Source: Reinekea marina
Lineage (GTDB): Bacteria > Pseudomonadota > Gammaproteobacteria > Pseudomonadales > Natronospirillaceae
Direction: 5' to 3'
Assembly (NCBI RefSeq): GCF_030409715.1
Contig: NZ_JAUFQI010000001.1
Span: 727,001 to 791,000 of the forward strand
Length of the DNA stretch: 64,000 nucleotides
In this document: positions 17,478 to 26,211 of the stretch, in pieces
How positions within the stretch are numbered: the first letter of the stretch is position 1
How the letters are laid out: each line of letters starts with the position of its first letter
The notes under the pieces: generated by a model
The model's input: the letters and a program-made list of their open reading frames with translations, nothing else
The model's database searches: none
What the model was told of the DNA's origin: nothing
Position numbers and translations under genes: made by a program

Positions 17478-17490
17478 AAGTCCTGCCATT

Positions 17491-17512
17491 GCGCCTCATT
17501 TTTGTGAGGCGC
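17491..17512 (+). terminator. Intra-operon stem-loop between dctP and dctQ
   Basis: GCGCCTCA and TGAGGCGC form a perfect 8-bp stem with a 6-base T-rich loop, followed by CTTTC. It lies 14 bases after the dctP stop and about 20 before dctQ. It may act as a partial terminator or mRNA stabiliser that raises dctP over dctQM expression. Confidence 0.55.
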
Positions 17513-17532
17513 CTTTCATTAGAGGGTTTGAT

Positions 17533-18147
17533 ATGTCAGGTTCGGCAACGGTACTTGAAGATAGCAGTACACTGAGTAAGGCAGACCGCTGGTTATTTAA
17601 ATTAGAAAGTCTGTTTACCTTATTCGGTGGAATTACCATTTTATTTTTAGTGGCTTTGGCGGTCATGAATATCTTAGGACGATGGTTGTTTAATATCCCC
17701 GTCTCCGGTTACGTAGATTGGGTAGAGCAAGCCATGGCTATTTTTGCGTTTGTGGGCATAGCCTATTGTCAGCGATTAGGTGGCCATATCCGCATGGATA
17801 TACTGCTCAGTGTCATGAAAGGGCGCTTGCTCTGGATTGCCGAGTGGGTGTCGGTTTTATTTATGTTATTGATAACGTCAGTGTTGATATACGGAAGCTA
17901 TCTTCACTTTTATCGCGCGTTTTCTAATGGCGACAGCTCTATGGATATTGGCTTGCCGATTTGGCCCGCCAAATTGATCGTGCCAGTGGCGCTTACGTTC
18001 TTAGCCATTCGCCTGGTGTTTCAATTGTGGGCTTACAGCGTGGCCATTATTCGTGCTTCTGAATCACCCGTGGCGGTGCCTTTAATCGAAGATGCCGCAA
18101 CGCAAGCTGCGCGAGAAGCCGAAAGCTTAGACGGAGGCGCATCATGA
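17533..18147 (+). CDS. dctQ: TRAP transporter small permease subunit
   Basis: 204 residues with four transmembrane helices (about 35-58, 73-90, 108-130, 150-170). NILGRWLFNIPVSGYVDWVE and the QRLGGHIRMDIL stretch are typical of DctQ. The C-terminal tail is soluble and acidic/Ala-rich. GAGGGTTTGAT precedes the ATG. Its stop overlaps dctM by 4 bases (ATGA). It forms the membrane complex with DctM. Confidence 0.9.
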   Translation: MSGSATVLEDSSTLSKADRWLFKLESLFTLFGGITILFLVALAVMNILGRWLFNIPVSGYVDWVEQAMAIFAFVGIAYCQRLGGHIRMDILLSVMKGRLLWIAEWVSVLFMLLITSVLIYGSYLHFYRAFSNGDSSMDIGLPIWPAKLIVPVALTFLAIRLVFQLWAYSVAIIRASESPVAVPLIEDAATQAAREAESLDGGAS

Positions 18148-19535
18148 TTGAATTTATGATGAACGCTGAGCCGTTGCAAATAGGCGTGATTGTTTCAGTC
18201 GTGATGCTTGTCTTTGTTTTGCTGGGTGTTCGAGTGGCCTTTGCCACAGCCGGAGCAGGCTTTATCGGATTGGTGTGGATATTTTCGGCCAAGATGGGCT
18301 TTGAGCGTGGCTTTATGGTAGCGGTTAAAATGGCCGGAACGGTGCCGCATTCGAAAGCAACTACGTTGTCGTTATCGCTCATTCCTACTTTCATTTTAAT
18401 TGGTTATTTGGCTTATCACGCAGGCCTAACCAAAGCCTTATTTGAGGCCGCTAAACGCTGGGTGGGTTGGTTGCCGGGTGGTTTAGGTGTGGCAACGGTA
18501 TTTTCTACCGCAGGCTTTGCGGCGGTTTCAGGCGCATCGGTTGCAACATCGGCCGTGTTTGCTCGAATCGCAATTCCTGAAATGCTCAAGCTTGGTTACG
18601 ACAAACGATTTGCCGCGGGTGTCGTTGCAGCTGGGGGTACTTTAGCTTCGTTGATTCCGCCTTCGGCCATTTTGGTCATTTACGCTATTATCGTAGAGCA
18701 AGATGTAGGTACCTTGCTGATGGCTGGCTTTATTCCTGGCATAGTGTCGGCACTTATTTATGCGGGCTTAGTGGTCTTTTTAGCCGTTTGGAAAAAAGAC
18801 TTAGGGCCACCGGTAAAAGGCTTTACCTGGAAGCAGCGCTTAGAAGTGCTTCCGGGTTCGTTCCCCATATTTTTTGTGGTGTTCATCATCATGATTTGTA
18901 TTTACGGCGGGGTAGGCACACCGACTGAAGCTGGCGCGCTAGGTGCTTTGGTCATTTTAGCCATGGCGCTCTATAAAGGTATGCGTTGGCCTAGTTTGAA
19001 AGGCGCATTAATGGAGTCGGCTAAGTTGACGGTGATGATCTTTACCATCATCTGGGGAGTCTTAATATATGTTCGCTTTTTAGGCTTTGCCGATTTACCC
19101 AATGCATTCTCTGACTGGATTGCAGGGATTGATCAAAACCCATTCATCACATTACTTTTTATACTCATGGCCTACGCTGTGTTGGGTATGTTTATGGATG
19201 CGATAGGCATGTTACTGCTCACCTTGCCGGTGGTGTTTCCAGCGGTCATCGCTTTAAACGGGGGGGAGATGGTTACGGCTGCAGATTCAGCTTTTGGTGT
19301 GTCGGCGGCTGGGTGCGCCATTTGGTTCGGTATCATCGTAGTGAAAATGGCTGAACTGTGCCTCATTACACCTCCGATAGGCCTGAACTGTTTTGTGGTA
19401 GCCGGGGTGCGAAAAGACATTTCAGTGCAAGATGTTTTTAGAGGAGCAACGCCATTCTTTGTGGCCGATGTCATCACCATTGCGGTGCTGATTATGTTCC
19501 CAAGTATTGTGCTTTGGTTACCTTCTTTAATTTAA
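18144..19535 (+). CDS. dctM: TRAP transporter large permease subunit
   Basis: 463 residues with about 12 hydrophobic segments. This is the DctM sodium-coupled transport subunit. Family landmarks include SGASVATSAVFARIAIPEM, the AAGGTLASLIPPSAILVIYA motif, and GVGTPTEAGALGAL in the second half. It is translationally coupled to dctQ (ATGA overlap), with a ribosome site GACGGAGG inside dctQ. It works with DctP and DctQ for high-affinity solute uptake across the inner membrane. The operon ends at a stem-loop terminator shared with the convergent regulator genes. Confidence 0.92.
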   Translation: MIEFMMNAEPLQIGVIVSVVMLVFVLLGVRVAFATAGAGFIGLVWIFSAKMGFERGFMVAVKMAGTVPHSKATTLSLSLIPTFILIGYLAYHAGLTKALFEAAKRWVGWLPGGLGVATVFSTAGFAAVSGASVATSAVFARIAIPEMLKLGYDKRFAAGVVAAGGTLASLIPPSAILVIYAIIVEQDVGTLLMAGFIPGIVSALIYAGLVVFLAVWKKDLGPPVKGFTWKQRLEVLPGSFPIFFVVFIIMICIYGGVGTPTEAGALGALVILAMALYKGMRWPSLKGALMESAKLTVMIFTIIWGVLIYVRFLGFADLPNAFSDWIAGIDQNPFITLLFILMAYAVLGMFMDAIGMLLLTLPVVFPAVIALNGGEMVTAADSAFGVSAAGCAIWFGIIVVKMAELCLITPPIGLNCFVVAGVRKDISVQDVFRGATPFFVADVITIAVLIMFPSIVLWLPSLI

Positions 19536-19545
19536 CCTATTAACA

Positions 19546-19569
19546 CTAGGGCTGCGCACGCAGCCTTAG
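19546..19569. terminator. Bidirectional terminator between dctM and dctD
   Basis: CTAGGGCTGCG and CGCAGCCTTAG form a stem of about 10 bp (one G-T pair) around a tight loop, followed by TTTATT on the plus strand. It lies between two convergent operons (stops at 19535 and 19571). Confidence 0.75.
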
Positions 19570-19570
19570 T

Positions 19571-20944
19571 TTATTCTAAAAAATCTTCTCGTTTTAAATC
19601 ATATTTTTGCATTTTTTGGTTCAACGTTCTTCTCGGTAAATCAAGTACGTCCATCACCGCTTTAATATTACCCTTGTGATGTTTTAATTCTTCTGCGATG
19701 AGCATTTTTTCAACATATTCTAAGCGCTGAGAAAGCGAGCTGTCTGGATTGCTTGTTAACGCAGCCTTGTTGCCTACTTGCAGTAATTCTTGCAATGAAA
19801 TACCACTGATGTTGTGTGTTAACAGATACCGCTCTGCGGTATTTTTGAGCTCTCGTACATTGCCTGGCCAATCGTGGAGTTCCAGTGTAAGTTGATCGTC
19901 TAATTGAAGATCGGGCGCTGTCATGTTGTTTGATTGCGCCGCAAGGTTCAGGAAATGTTGAAACAGCAATACGATGTCTTCTTTACGTTCACGCAGCGGT
20001 GGAATGTGTAATTCAGAAACCAGCAAACGGTAATATAAATCTTCACGAAACTCACCTTCAGCGGCGGCCGCTTTTAGGTCTTTTTTAGTTGCGGCAATTA
20101 CGCGAACATCTAAAGCCTTTGGTTTATGAGAGCCTAAGCGAGTCACCTCCCGTTCTTGTAATACGCGCAAAATCTTAACCTGAAAATACATCGGCATACT
20201 TTCAATTTCATCTAAAAGCAATGTACCGCCATTCGCGTATTCAAATTTACCCACATGACGCTTGTTCGCGCCGGTAAATGCGCCGGCTTCGTGGCCAAAT
20301 AATTCAGATTCGATCAAGTTTTCAGGAATAGCGGAAACATTAATGGGCACAAATTCGTGGTCTTTTCTTACGCTGTATTTGTGAAGGCACTGCGCAACAA
20401 GTTCTTTACCTGTGCCGGTTTCGCCGTGAATGACAACATCGGCATTAACTTGCGCCAACATACTCACCTGCTTACGCAGCAGTTTAATGGCAGACGAATG
20501 ACCAATGATGTCCTTCTCTATACCTGATAGTTGTTCTAAGTGATCGTGACTTTGTTGGGTCTTCATGGCCACCTGCCTTTGACGGCAAGCTGTTTTAATG
20601 AGCTCAACTAATCGTTCGGGTTTATAAGGTTTTTCTACAAAATCGTAAGCACCGGCCTTCATTGCTTCAACCGCGAGTGCAATGCCGCCATGTCCGGTTA
20701 TAAGAATAAAGGGAATGTCGGCTGGAACTCGTTGTAGAAACTCCATGCCATCCAATTCAGGCATTTTAACATCACTGACTATGACGCCGGGGTAATGTTC
20801 ATCGATATTCACAAGTGCGTCTAAGGCACTGCTGAAGGTTTGAACATGAATGTCAGCGAGATCTAACCATTGTTCAAGTGATTCTCGAATGGCTGGATCA
20901 TCGTCGACAATGATGGCGTGATATTCTTGGTCTTTCGATGACAT
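19571..20944 (-). CDS. dctD: Sigma-54-dependent response regulator (DctD-like)
   Basis: 457 residues with the NtrC architecture. The receiver domain (about 8-125) has the phosphoacceptor D58 in VIVSDVKMP. The AAA+ domain (about 140-375) has Walker A GETGTGKE, the sigma-54 contact loop GAFTGA and Walker B GTLLLDEIE. A Fis-type helix-turn-helix sits at the C-terminus (KAVMDVLDLPRRTLNQKMQK). It is coupled to a DctB-like kinase 10 bases upstream and is convergent with dctPQM, whose promoter has a sigma-54 signature. It most likely activates that operon. Confidence 0.9.
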   Translation of the reverse strand: MSSKDQEYHAIIVDDDPAIRESLEQWLDLADIHVQTFSSALDALVNIDEHYPGVIVSDVKMPELDGMEFLQRVPADIPFILITGHGGIALAVEAMKAGAYDFVEKPYKPERLVELIKTACRQRQVAMKTQQSHDHLEQLSGIEKDIIGHSSAIKLLRKQVSMLAQVNADVVIHGETGTGKELVAQCLHKYSVRKDHEFVPINVSAIPENLIESELFGHEAGAFTGANKRHVGKFEYANGGTLLLDEIESMPMYFQVKILRVLQEREVTRLGSHKPKALDVRVIAATKKDLKAAAAEGEFREDLYYRLLVSELHIPPLRERKEDIVLLFQHFLNLAAQSNNMTAPDLQLDDQLTLELHDWPGNVRELKNTAERYLLTHNISGISLQELLQVGNKAALTSNPDSSLSQRLEYVEKMLIAEELKHHKGNIKAVMDVLDLPRRTLNQKMQKYDLKREDFLE

Positions 20945-20954
20945 CTTTAAACCC

Positions 20955-23063
20955 TTATCGTGTCAACTTAATCGTAAATTGAGTGCCGGACTCTACTTGG
21001 CTATCTACCGTCAGTTGTCCACCCATATCTGATACCAAACTATAACTGATGGCGAGCCCTAGCCCTAAGCCTTCATCAATTTGTTTGGCTGAGTAAAAGG
21101 GTTCAAAAATATGCGGTAGCTCTTCTTGGCTTAGGCCGATGCCATTATCTTCTACAACTAATAAAACTGAATCAGAATATGATCCCTTGATCGTTATTTG
21201 AGGGTGATTGACTTTAGCTACGGCATCAATGGCATTGCTCAATAAGTTCACTAAAACTTGCTCGAGCATCATGCTATTACCTCGAGCGCAGAATTGCTCG
21301 TCAACGTTGATTACGAGATCGACCTTGGCCTGCGCAAGCTTAGAGGCTAAAACATCTTGAGCATAATGAATGGCGGGTAATAGTTTAATATTCGACAACC
21401 CCGTGTTTCGTTTCCCTGACACCATTCTAAGTTGTCGGCTTATATACGATAGCCGATCAATTAGGCCGCTGATCTTTTTCAAATTCGATAAAACCTTTTC
21501 AGGCTGATTGCGTTGAATCAGTAATTCACTGCTAGCGGCATAGCTCGACAGAGCCGTAATGGGTTGGTTAATTTCATGTGCAATCGCAGAAGACATTCGT
21601 CCGAGTGATGCCAAGCGCTGCGAATGGTTGAGCTCTTTTTCGGCGGCACGTAATTCATTCGTCCGATCATGTACCCGCTGTTCTAATTCGTCATTGTTTT
21701 TAACCAGTTCATACTGAGCTTGCTTCAACTCACTCACATCGTGAATGGTGATTAGGTAGTCTGAGGGGTCAGATAATCCAATGGCACTAGAAGAAACCAA
21801 TATAGGAAAAGTACTGCCATCAGAACGAATGCCCGTGGCATCTATGGCCTCTAACGAGGCATGCACGCCTCGCCAACCTTTAATGAGCTGTTTGATGTCG
21901 GGCAATGCATTGGTTTTTAGTCTAAATAGCCGCTGAGCTTGAGGGTTTACAAAGGTTGTTTTGCCATCGTGGGTTAGGTTGATCAATCCGGCATCGGTGC
22001 CTTCGATAATGGCGCGTTGATGAGACTCGCGTTGTGCAATTAACGTAGCCAACTTTGCTTGAGATTGTGCGTTTTTTACCCGCTCACGAATCCAAAGTAT
22101 CGCGATGATCAATATTAAATACGCAAATACGATGGAATAAACAGACCGAGCAACCGCGGTTTCTATTTGTTGTGTGGCATACAGCCAGTTAATGTGCCAA
22201 TTCACTCCTGGCATTTGCTGGCGAAATAAAACTTGGTTGCCGGTTAATGGCAGCGATACTATCGCCGTGCCATCGTTACGTTGCTGTGATTCCAATATAC
22301 CGATCTCGTGATCACCGTATTGCTTAGTCTCTACCAAATGTTGGCTTTCTTGTAGGCTTAAAGGGCGTAACCCTTGGTACAGCCATCGAGAATCGTATGA
22401 TAAAAAGATAATGTCTCGCTCGTCACTGATCCAAATCTTTTCACCCGATTGCGACCAGTTTGCTTCGAGTGCATCGAAGTTAATTTTGACCACAACAGAG
22501 CCAATAATTTCCAAATCTACAATCACCGGTTCGGCAAAAAATAACCCCGCCTTTCCAGTTGTAGCGCCCACGGCAAAATAGAAACCTTGCTCACCTTTAG
22601 CCGCCGATTGATAATAAGGTCGAAATGAATAATTTTGACCGACAAAGCTTGTTTTAGTGAGATAATTTGATGCGCCAATGGTAGTGCCTGCGCTGTCTAA
22701 GACAAATATTTCATCGGCACCAGAGCGATTATTGATATTGCTGAGTAACGAAGAGGTCGTAGTATCAGCCGAAGCAGACAATAGGGCTTTTTGAATCCGT
22801 GGATCGTTGGCAAGTACAGCCGGCAAGTACTCAAAGCGCTGAATGCTGGCTTGCAGAGCATTTTGATAAACCGATAAACGTTGGCTCGCTTTCTCTTGAA
22901 TCGAGGCCATTTCTAACGCGTAAAATTGCTTGTTTGCAAACAGTAGTAAGCCAATCAGCACAAAAAAACTGATCACTAAGAACGCGATCATTTTAATGTT
23001 GGGGTGCAAGGTTTTTTGTTGCCAATTTGCCACGGTAATAATCAAGTTATGAGATAAGACCAC
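20955..23063 (-). CDS. dctB: DctB-like membrane sensor histidine kinase
   Basis: Up to 702 residues. A first membrane helix (about 26-43) and a second (about 310-325) bracket a large periplasmic double-Cache sensor (FYFAVGATTGKAGLFFAEPV). Next come a PAS domain (about 345-450), a coiled coil and the kinase core: H-box SLGRMSSAIAHEINQPITA, N-box EQVLVNLLSNAIDAV and G-boxes DNGIGLSQEE and EGLGLGLAIS. It phosphorylates the DctD-like partner. The start is uncertain: the GTG at 23063 lies inside a stem-loop and has no ribosome site. Later starts at a GTG (23033) or ATG (22991) are possible. Confidence 0.88.
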   Translation of the reverse strand: MVLSHNLIITVANWQQKTLHPNIKMIAFLVISFFVLIGLLLFANKQFYALEMASIQEKASQRLSVYQNALQASIQRFEYLPAVLANDPRIQKALLSASADTTTSSLLSNINNRSGADEIFVLDSAGTTIGASNYLTKTSFVGQNYSFRPYYQSAAKGEQGFYFAVGATTGKAGLFFAEPVIVDLEIIGSVVVKINFDALEANWSQSGEKIWISDERDIIFLSYDSRWLYQGLRPLSLQESQHLVETKQYGDHEIGILESQQRNDGTAIVSLPLTGNQVLFRQQMPGVNWHINWLYATQQIETAVARSVYSIVFAYLILIIAILWIRERVKNAQSQAKLATLIAQRESHQRAIIEGTDAGLINLTHDGKTTFVNPQAQRLFRLKTNALPDIKQLIKGWRGVHASLEAIDATGIRSDGSTFPILVSSSAIGLSDPSDYLITIHDVSELKQAQYELVKNNDELEQRVHDRTNELRAAEKELNHSQRLASLGRMSSAIAHEINQPITALSSYAASSELLIQRNQPEKVLSNLKKISGLIDRLSYISRQLRMVSGKRNTGLSNIKLLPAIHYAQDVLASKLAQAKVDLVINVDEQFCARGNSMMLEQVLVNLLSNAIDAVAKVNHPQITIKGSYSDSVLLVVEDNGIGLSQEELPHIFEPFYSAKQIDEGLGLGLAISYSLVSDMGGQLTVDSQVESGTQFTIKLTR

Positions 23064-23084
23064 CTTAGCAAAGGTGGCCTTATC
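23053..23084 (-). terminator. Stem-loop between the RND pump operon and dctB
   Basis: GATAAG-A-CCACCTT and AAGGTGG-C-CTTATC make a 13-bp stem with a single mismatch and a 4-base loop. It follows the RND gene stop (23104) by 20 bases and overlaps the most upstream possible start of dctB. No T-run follows on the minus strand. It may separate, or attenuate read-through between, the two units. Confidence 0.5.
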
Positions 23085-23103
23085 TTACTATCACCTTATC
23101 GTG

Positions 23104-26100
23104 CTAAGACGCCGCTTGTTTGCGAGAAAAGCGGGATTTAATCCAGTTTAGGAATCGTTGCTGTTGATGATTCATACTTTCGATGTAAGTCAGTAGGCAA
23201 GGAATGACCAGTAATACTAACACGGTGCCATAGGCAATACCGAAGGCGAGAGATGCGGCCATGCTTTGCACTAATTGCGCTTGTATTGAGCTAGATAGAA
23301 GTAACGGAATGAGCCCACCGACGGTAGTAATCGAGGTGAGCATAACCGCTCGTAATCGTTGACAGCTGGCTTCAATAATCGCGGGCTTCATATCCATACC
23401 TTCTTCACGCAATTCTTGGAAGCGATTAATCAAAATGATCGAGTCATTAATGATAATTCCACTAAGCCCAAATAATCCAAAGAAAGATAAAAAGGTGAGG
23501 TTCATACCCAGTAGCCAGTGGCCAAATATCGCGCCCGTTAAGCCAAAAGGAATAGCCGACATAACAGCAATAGGCCAAGTGTAACTGCTAAATACCCAAA
23601 CTAAAATGAAATAGACTAAACCGAGACTGGCAAACGCAGCCAGCGTTAAATTGCCGATCATTTCTTCTATATCCCGAGCGCTGCCTTGTATTTCAGCTTG
23701 TAAACCATATTGGTCAATAATCGGTTGAACTTCATCGGCTAATAGCTGGTTTGAAATCTCGCTGGCGTTGGCTTCTTCATCCAATAACGCTGCGCTGACG
23801 CGTACACCCAATTGCCCATTTACATGGAACATCGTGCCCAACCCTTTACGGATAGTGCTGTCAGCAATATCTCCAAAGCGAACATAGTCATTGTTCGGTG
23901 TTACAATTGGAATGTCTTCCAGACCCGCACTCGACTGATAAAGAGACTTAGGTAAACTAACAATAATATTAATGCTGGCATCGTGTTGAGTCAGTTTATC
24001 GGCTTGACTGCCCACAAGCGCTTGGCGCAACTGAGTCGCGACACTGGCTTCTGTTAACCCTGCAGACTTACCCGCCGAGTTGAGCTGAAAGATAATTTCA
24101 TCGTCGCCATTGGGGAGATCGTCTGTGATGTCACTTAGGTAGTTGTAGGTTTCAAGTCGACGCTTGAGCTGTTCGGTCGCATCGACTAAGTCATCTAGTG
24201 AGCGACCCGCTAAGAAAAAGCTTACGCGGCTTCCGCCCGATGCAGACGAGCTGTCCTGCTTAATCGAGACATAACTGACTTCTGGTCCTATATCAATATG
24301 TTCCCCCCATTCTTTTAAGAAGTCAGCATTTGAAACAGGGCGATTATCGCGATCCACTAATTTGGCCTGCAGCTGTGTAAAGCCTTCACCGGCACTGGAA
24401 ATTTCATAGACCTGAAGAACAATAGATTCACCTTCAACGGCAAATTTTTGATCGGCTGTTTCGATGGCACTGTGCAATGCTTGAGTATATTGATCAACGG
24501 TTTGCTGAGACACATCATCATGGAATTCGATATAAGCGGTGACCATATTATCTTCAACATCGAGTTCTGGTGAGAATGGCACGGCGCCAGTAATTGGCAT
24601 TGCATAAGCAATCACGCACAGCGCAAAAGCCACGGCCACACTGATCGCGCGGTTATGGATTGCCGCGGTGACAAAGGGTCGGTAGTATTTTTCTCTGAAG
24701 GTTTCAAAGCCATTATCCATTTTCACGCGAAAGGCGCTGCGCACTTTCTTACGCTTAGACAAACTGTGATTAAGATGAGCGGGTAATATTAAAAAGCACT
24801 CGATCAACGAAGCCACAATCACTGAAATAATGACCACAGGCACTGGGCGCAACATTTCGCCAAAAGGCCCCGGTAACAACAGTAAAGGGAAAAAGGCCGC
24901 AATGGTTGTTAATGAACTTGCAATAATAGGAGAAAACATTCGCTTGGCCGCAATTAATGCCGCTTCATTGGCTGTTTTACCTTTTTCCATCTGAGTAACG
25001 GTTTCTTCACCGACCACAATGGCATCGTCGACGATGATGCCTAGCGCCATTAAAAATGCAAAAACTGACAAAAAGTTAATGGTGCCGCCGGTGCCAAACA
25101 AAAGCATAAAGGTACCCGCGATAGAAATTGGAATGCCAAGGGCACTCCACCAGGCGACTTGTCGGTTTAAAAAGAAAAACAAAATTACGATAACGAGAAG
25201 TAGCCCTACTAATCCATTGCTGATTAGCATATCTAAGTTACCCTGGACGACCTCAGATAGATCCCACCAAACGGTAATGTCGACGCCTTCAGGTAAATTG
25301 GGTCTCACTTCGCCTAACCAGTTTTGAATGATGTCACTGGTTTCAAGGCTGTCAATTTCTTCTGAACGAGAAATGAGCAGTCTAACGGATGCACGGTTCT
25401 CTAAAATATAGCGTCGCGTGCCTTCGGTATTCACTCGCTGTACGTCGCTAAAGGTATAAATGGGGGTTGAGCCCGCGCCACTGATTGACGACAGTGCGTT
25501 CACACTGTTTATTTCGTTATCTGTCGTCACTGAAATATTGGTAGCGCTCGACGATAATGACCCCGCAGGGCTGTTTGCGTTTGCCACGGCTATTGTTTGA
25601 GAGAGTCCATTAATACTGGTGTTTTGCTGGATCAAATTAGAGGCATTGGCTTCAACCCGAATTTCTTCGACGGGAAACCCAGCCACGTTGACGTGCGCAA
25701 TGCCGCGACTTAATAGATCGTTCTTAAACTGTTGCACCAGTGGTCTAAGTTCGTTAACTGGACCATCGGTACTGATTAAGATCGAAAAAACATCTTCATT
25801 AAACTCATCGATACTCGCGCTGGGTTTTTCAGCACCTTCTGGAAGGTCAAAGTTTGTGATGTAACGGTTAACTTCTTCAACCGCGTCGTTAGGGTCGATG
25901 TTCATTTTGTAACGCAAATATATGCGACTAAAACCGGCATCAGACCAACTCCAGGCTTCCTCGACGCCTTTAAGGTTTAATAAACCCGATTCCAATGGAG
26001 TCGTTAAGGTAGATTCAACGGTACGACTGCTGGTATCTGGCCATGAGGTTGTAACCTGAACACCTGGAATCGTTAAATCAGGCATAAGCTGGGTATGCAA

Positions 26101-26211
26101 TTGCTTTAAAGCCACCATTCCAGCAATAACAACCATGATCATGATTAGGTTAGCGGCGACCCTGTGCTGGCTAAAATATGCGAGTAGACCTTTGTCGTCT
26201 ATTTTCCTCAT
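23104..26211 (-). CDS. RND efflux pump inner-membrane permease
   Basis: 1,035 residues, the size of AcrB-family pumps (about 1,030-1,050), with twelve helices arranged 1+5+1+5 and two large periplasmic loops. The proton-relay pair is visible in helix 4 (LMALGIIVDDAIVVGEE). The N-terminus is cytoplasmic, then YFSQHRVAANLIMIMVVIAG. It exports hydrophobic or toxic compounds together with the fusion protein encoded just upstream (4-base overlap) and an outer-membrane channel not present here. The sequence type, with one permease and one fusion protein and no TolC gene, resembles broad-substrate HAE1-like pumps; the specific substrate is unknown. Confidence 0.92.
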   Translation of the reverse strand: MRKIDDKGLLAYFSQHRVAANLIMIMVVIAGMVALKQLHTQLMPDLTIPGVQVTTSWPDTSSRTVESTLTTPLESGLLNLKGVEEAWSWSDAGFSRIYLRYKMNIDPNDAVEEVNRYITNFDLPEGAEKPSASIDEFNEDVFSILISTDGPVNELRPLVQQFKNDLLSRGIAHVNVAGFPVEEIRVEANASNLIQQNTSINGLSQTIAVANANSPAGSLSSSATNISVTTDNEINSVNALSSISGAGSTPIYTFSDVQRVNTEGTRRYILENRASVRLLISRSEEIDSLETSDIIQNWLGEVRPNLPEGVDITVWWDLSEVVQGNLDMLISNGLVGLLLVIVILFFFLNRQVAWWSALGIPISIAGTFMLLFGTGGTINFLSVFAFLMALGIIVDDAIVVGEETVTQMEKGKTANEAALIAAKRMFSPIIASSLTTIAAFFPLLLLPGPFGEMLRPVPVVIISVIVASLIECFLILPAHLNHSLSKRKKVRSAFRVKMDNGFETFREKYYRPFVTAAIHNRAISVAVAFALCVIAYAMPITGAVPFSPELDVEDNMVTAYIEFHDDVSQQTVDQYTQALHSAIETADQKFAVEGESIVLQVYEISSAGEGFTQLQAKLVDRDNRPVSNADFLKEWGEHIDIGPEVSYVSIKQDSSSASGGSRVSFFLAGRSLDDLVDATEQLKRRLETYNYLSDITDDLPNGDDEIIFQLNSAGKSAGLTEASVATQLRQALVGSQADKLTQHDASINIIVSLPKSLYQSSAGLEDIPIVTPNNDYVRFGDIADSTIRKGLGTMFHVNGQLGVRVSAALLDEEANASEISNQLLADEVQPIIDQYGLQAEIQGSARDIEEMIGNLTLAAFASLGLVYFILVWVFSSYTWPIAVMSAIPFGLTGAIFGHWLLGMNLTFLSFFGLFGLSGIIINDSIILINRFQELREEGMDMKPAIIEASCQRLRAVMLTSITTVGGLIPLLLSSSIQAQLVQSMAASLAFGIAYGTVLVLLVIPCLLTYIESMNHQQQRFLNWIKSRFSRKQAAS

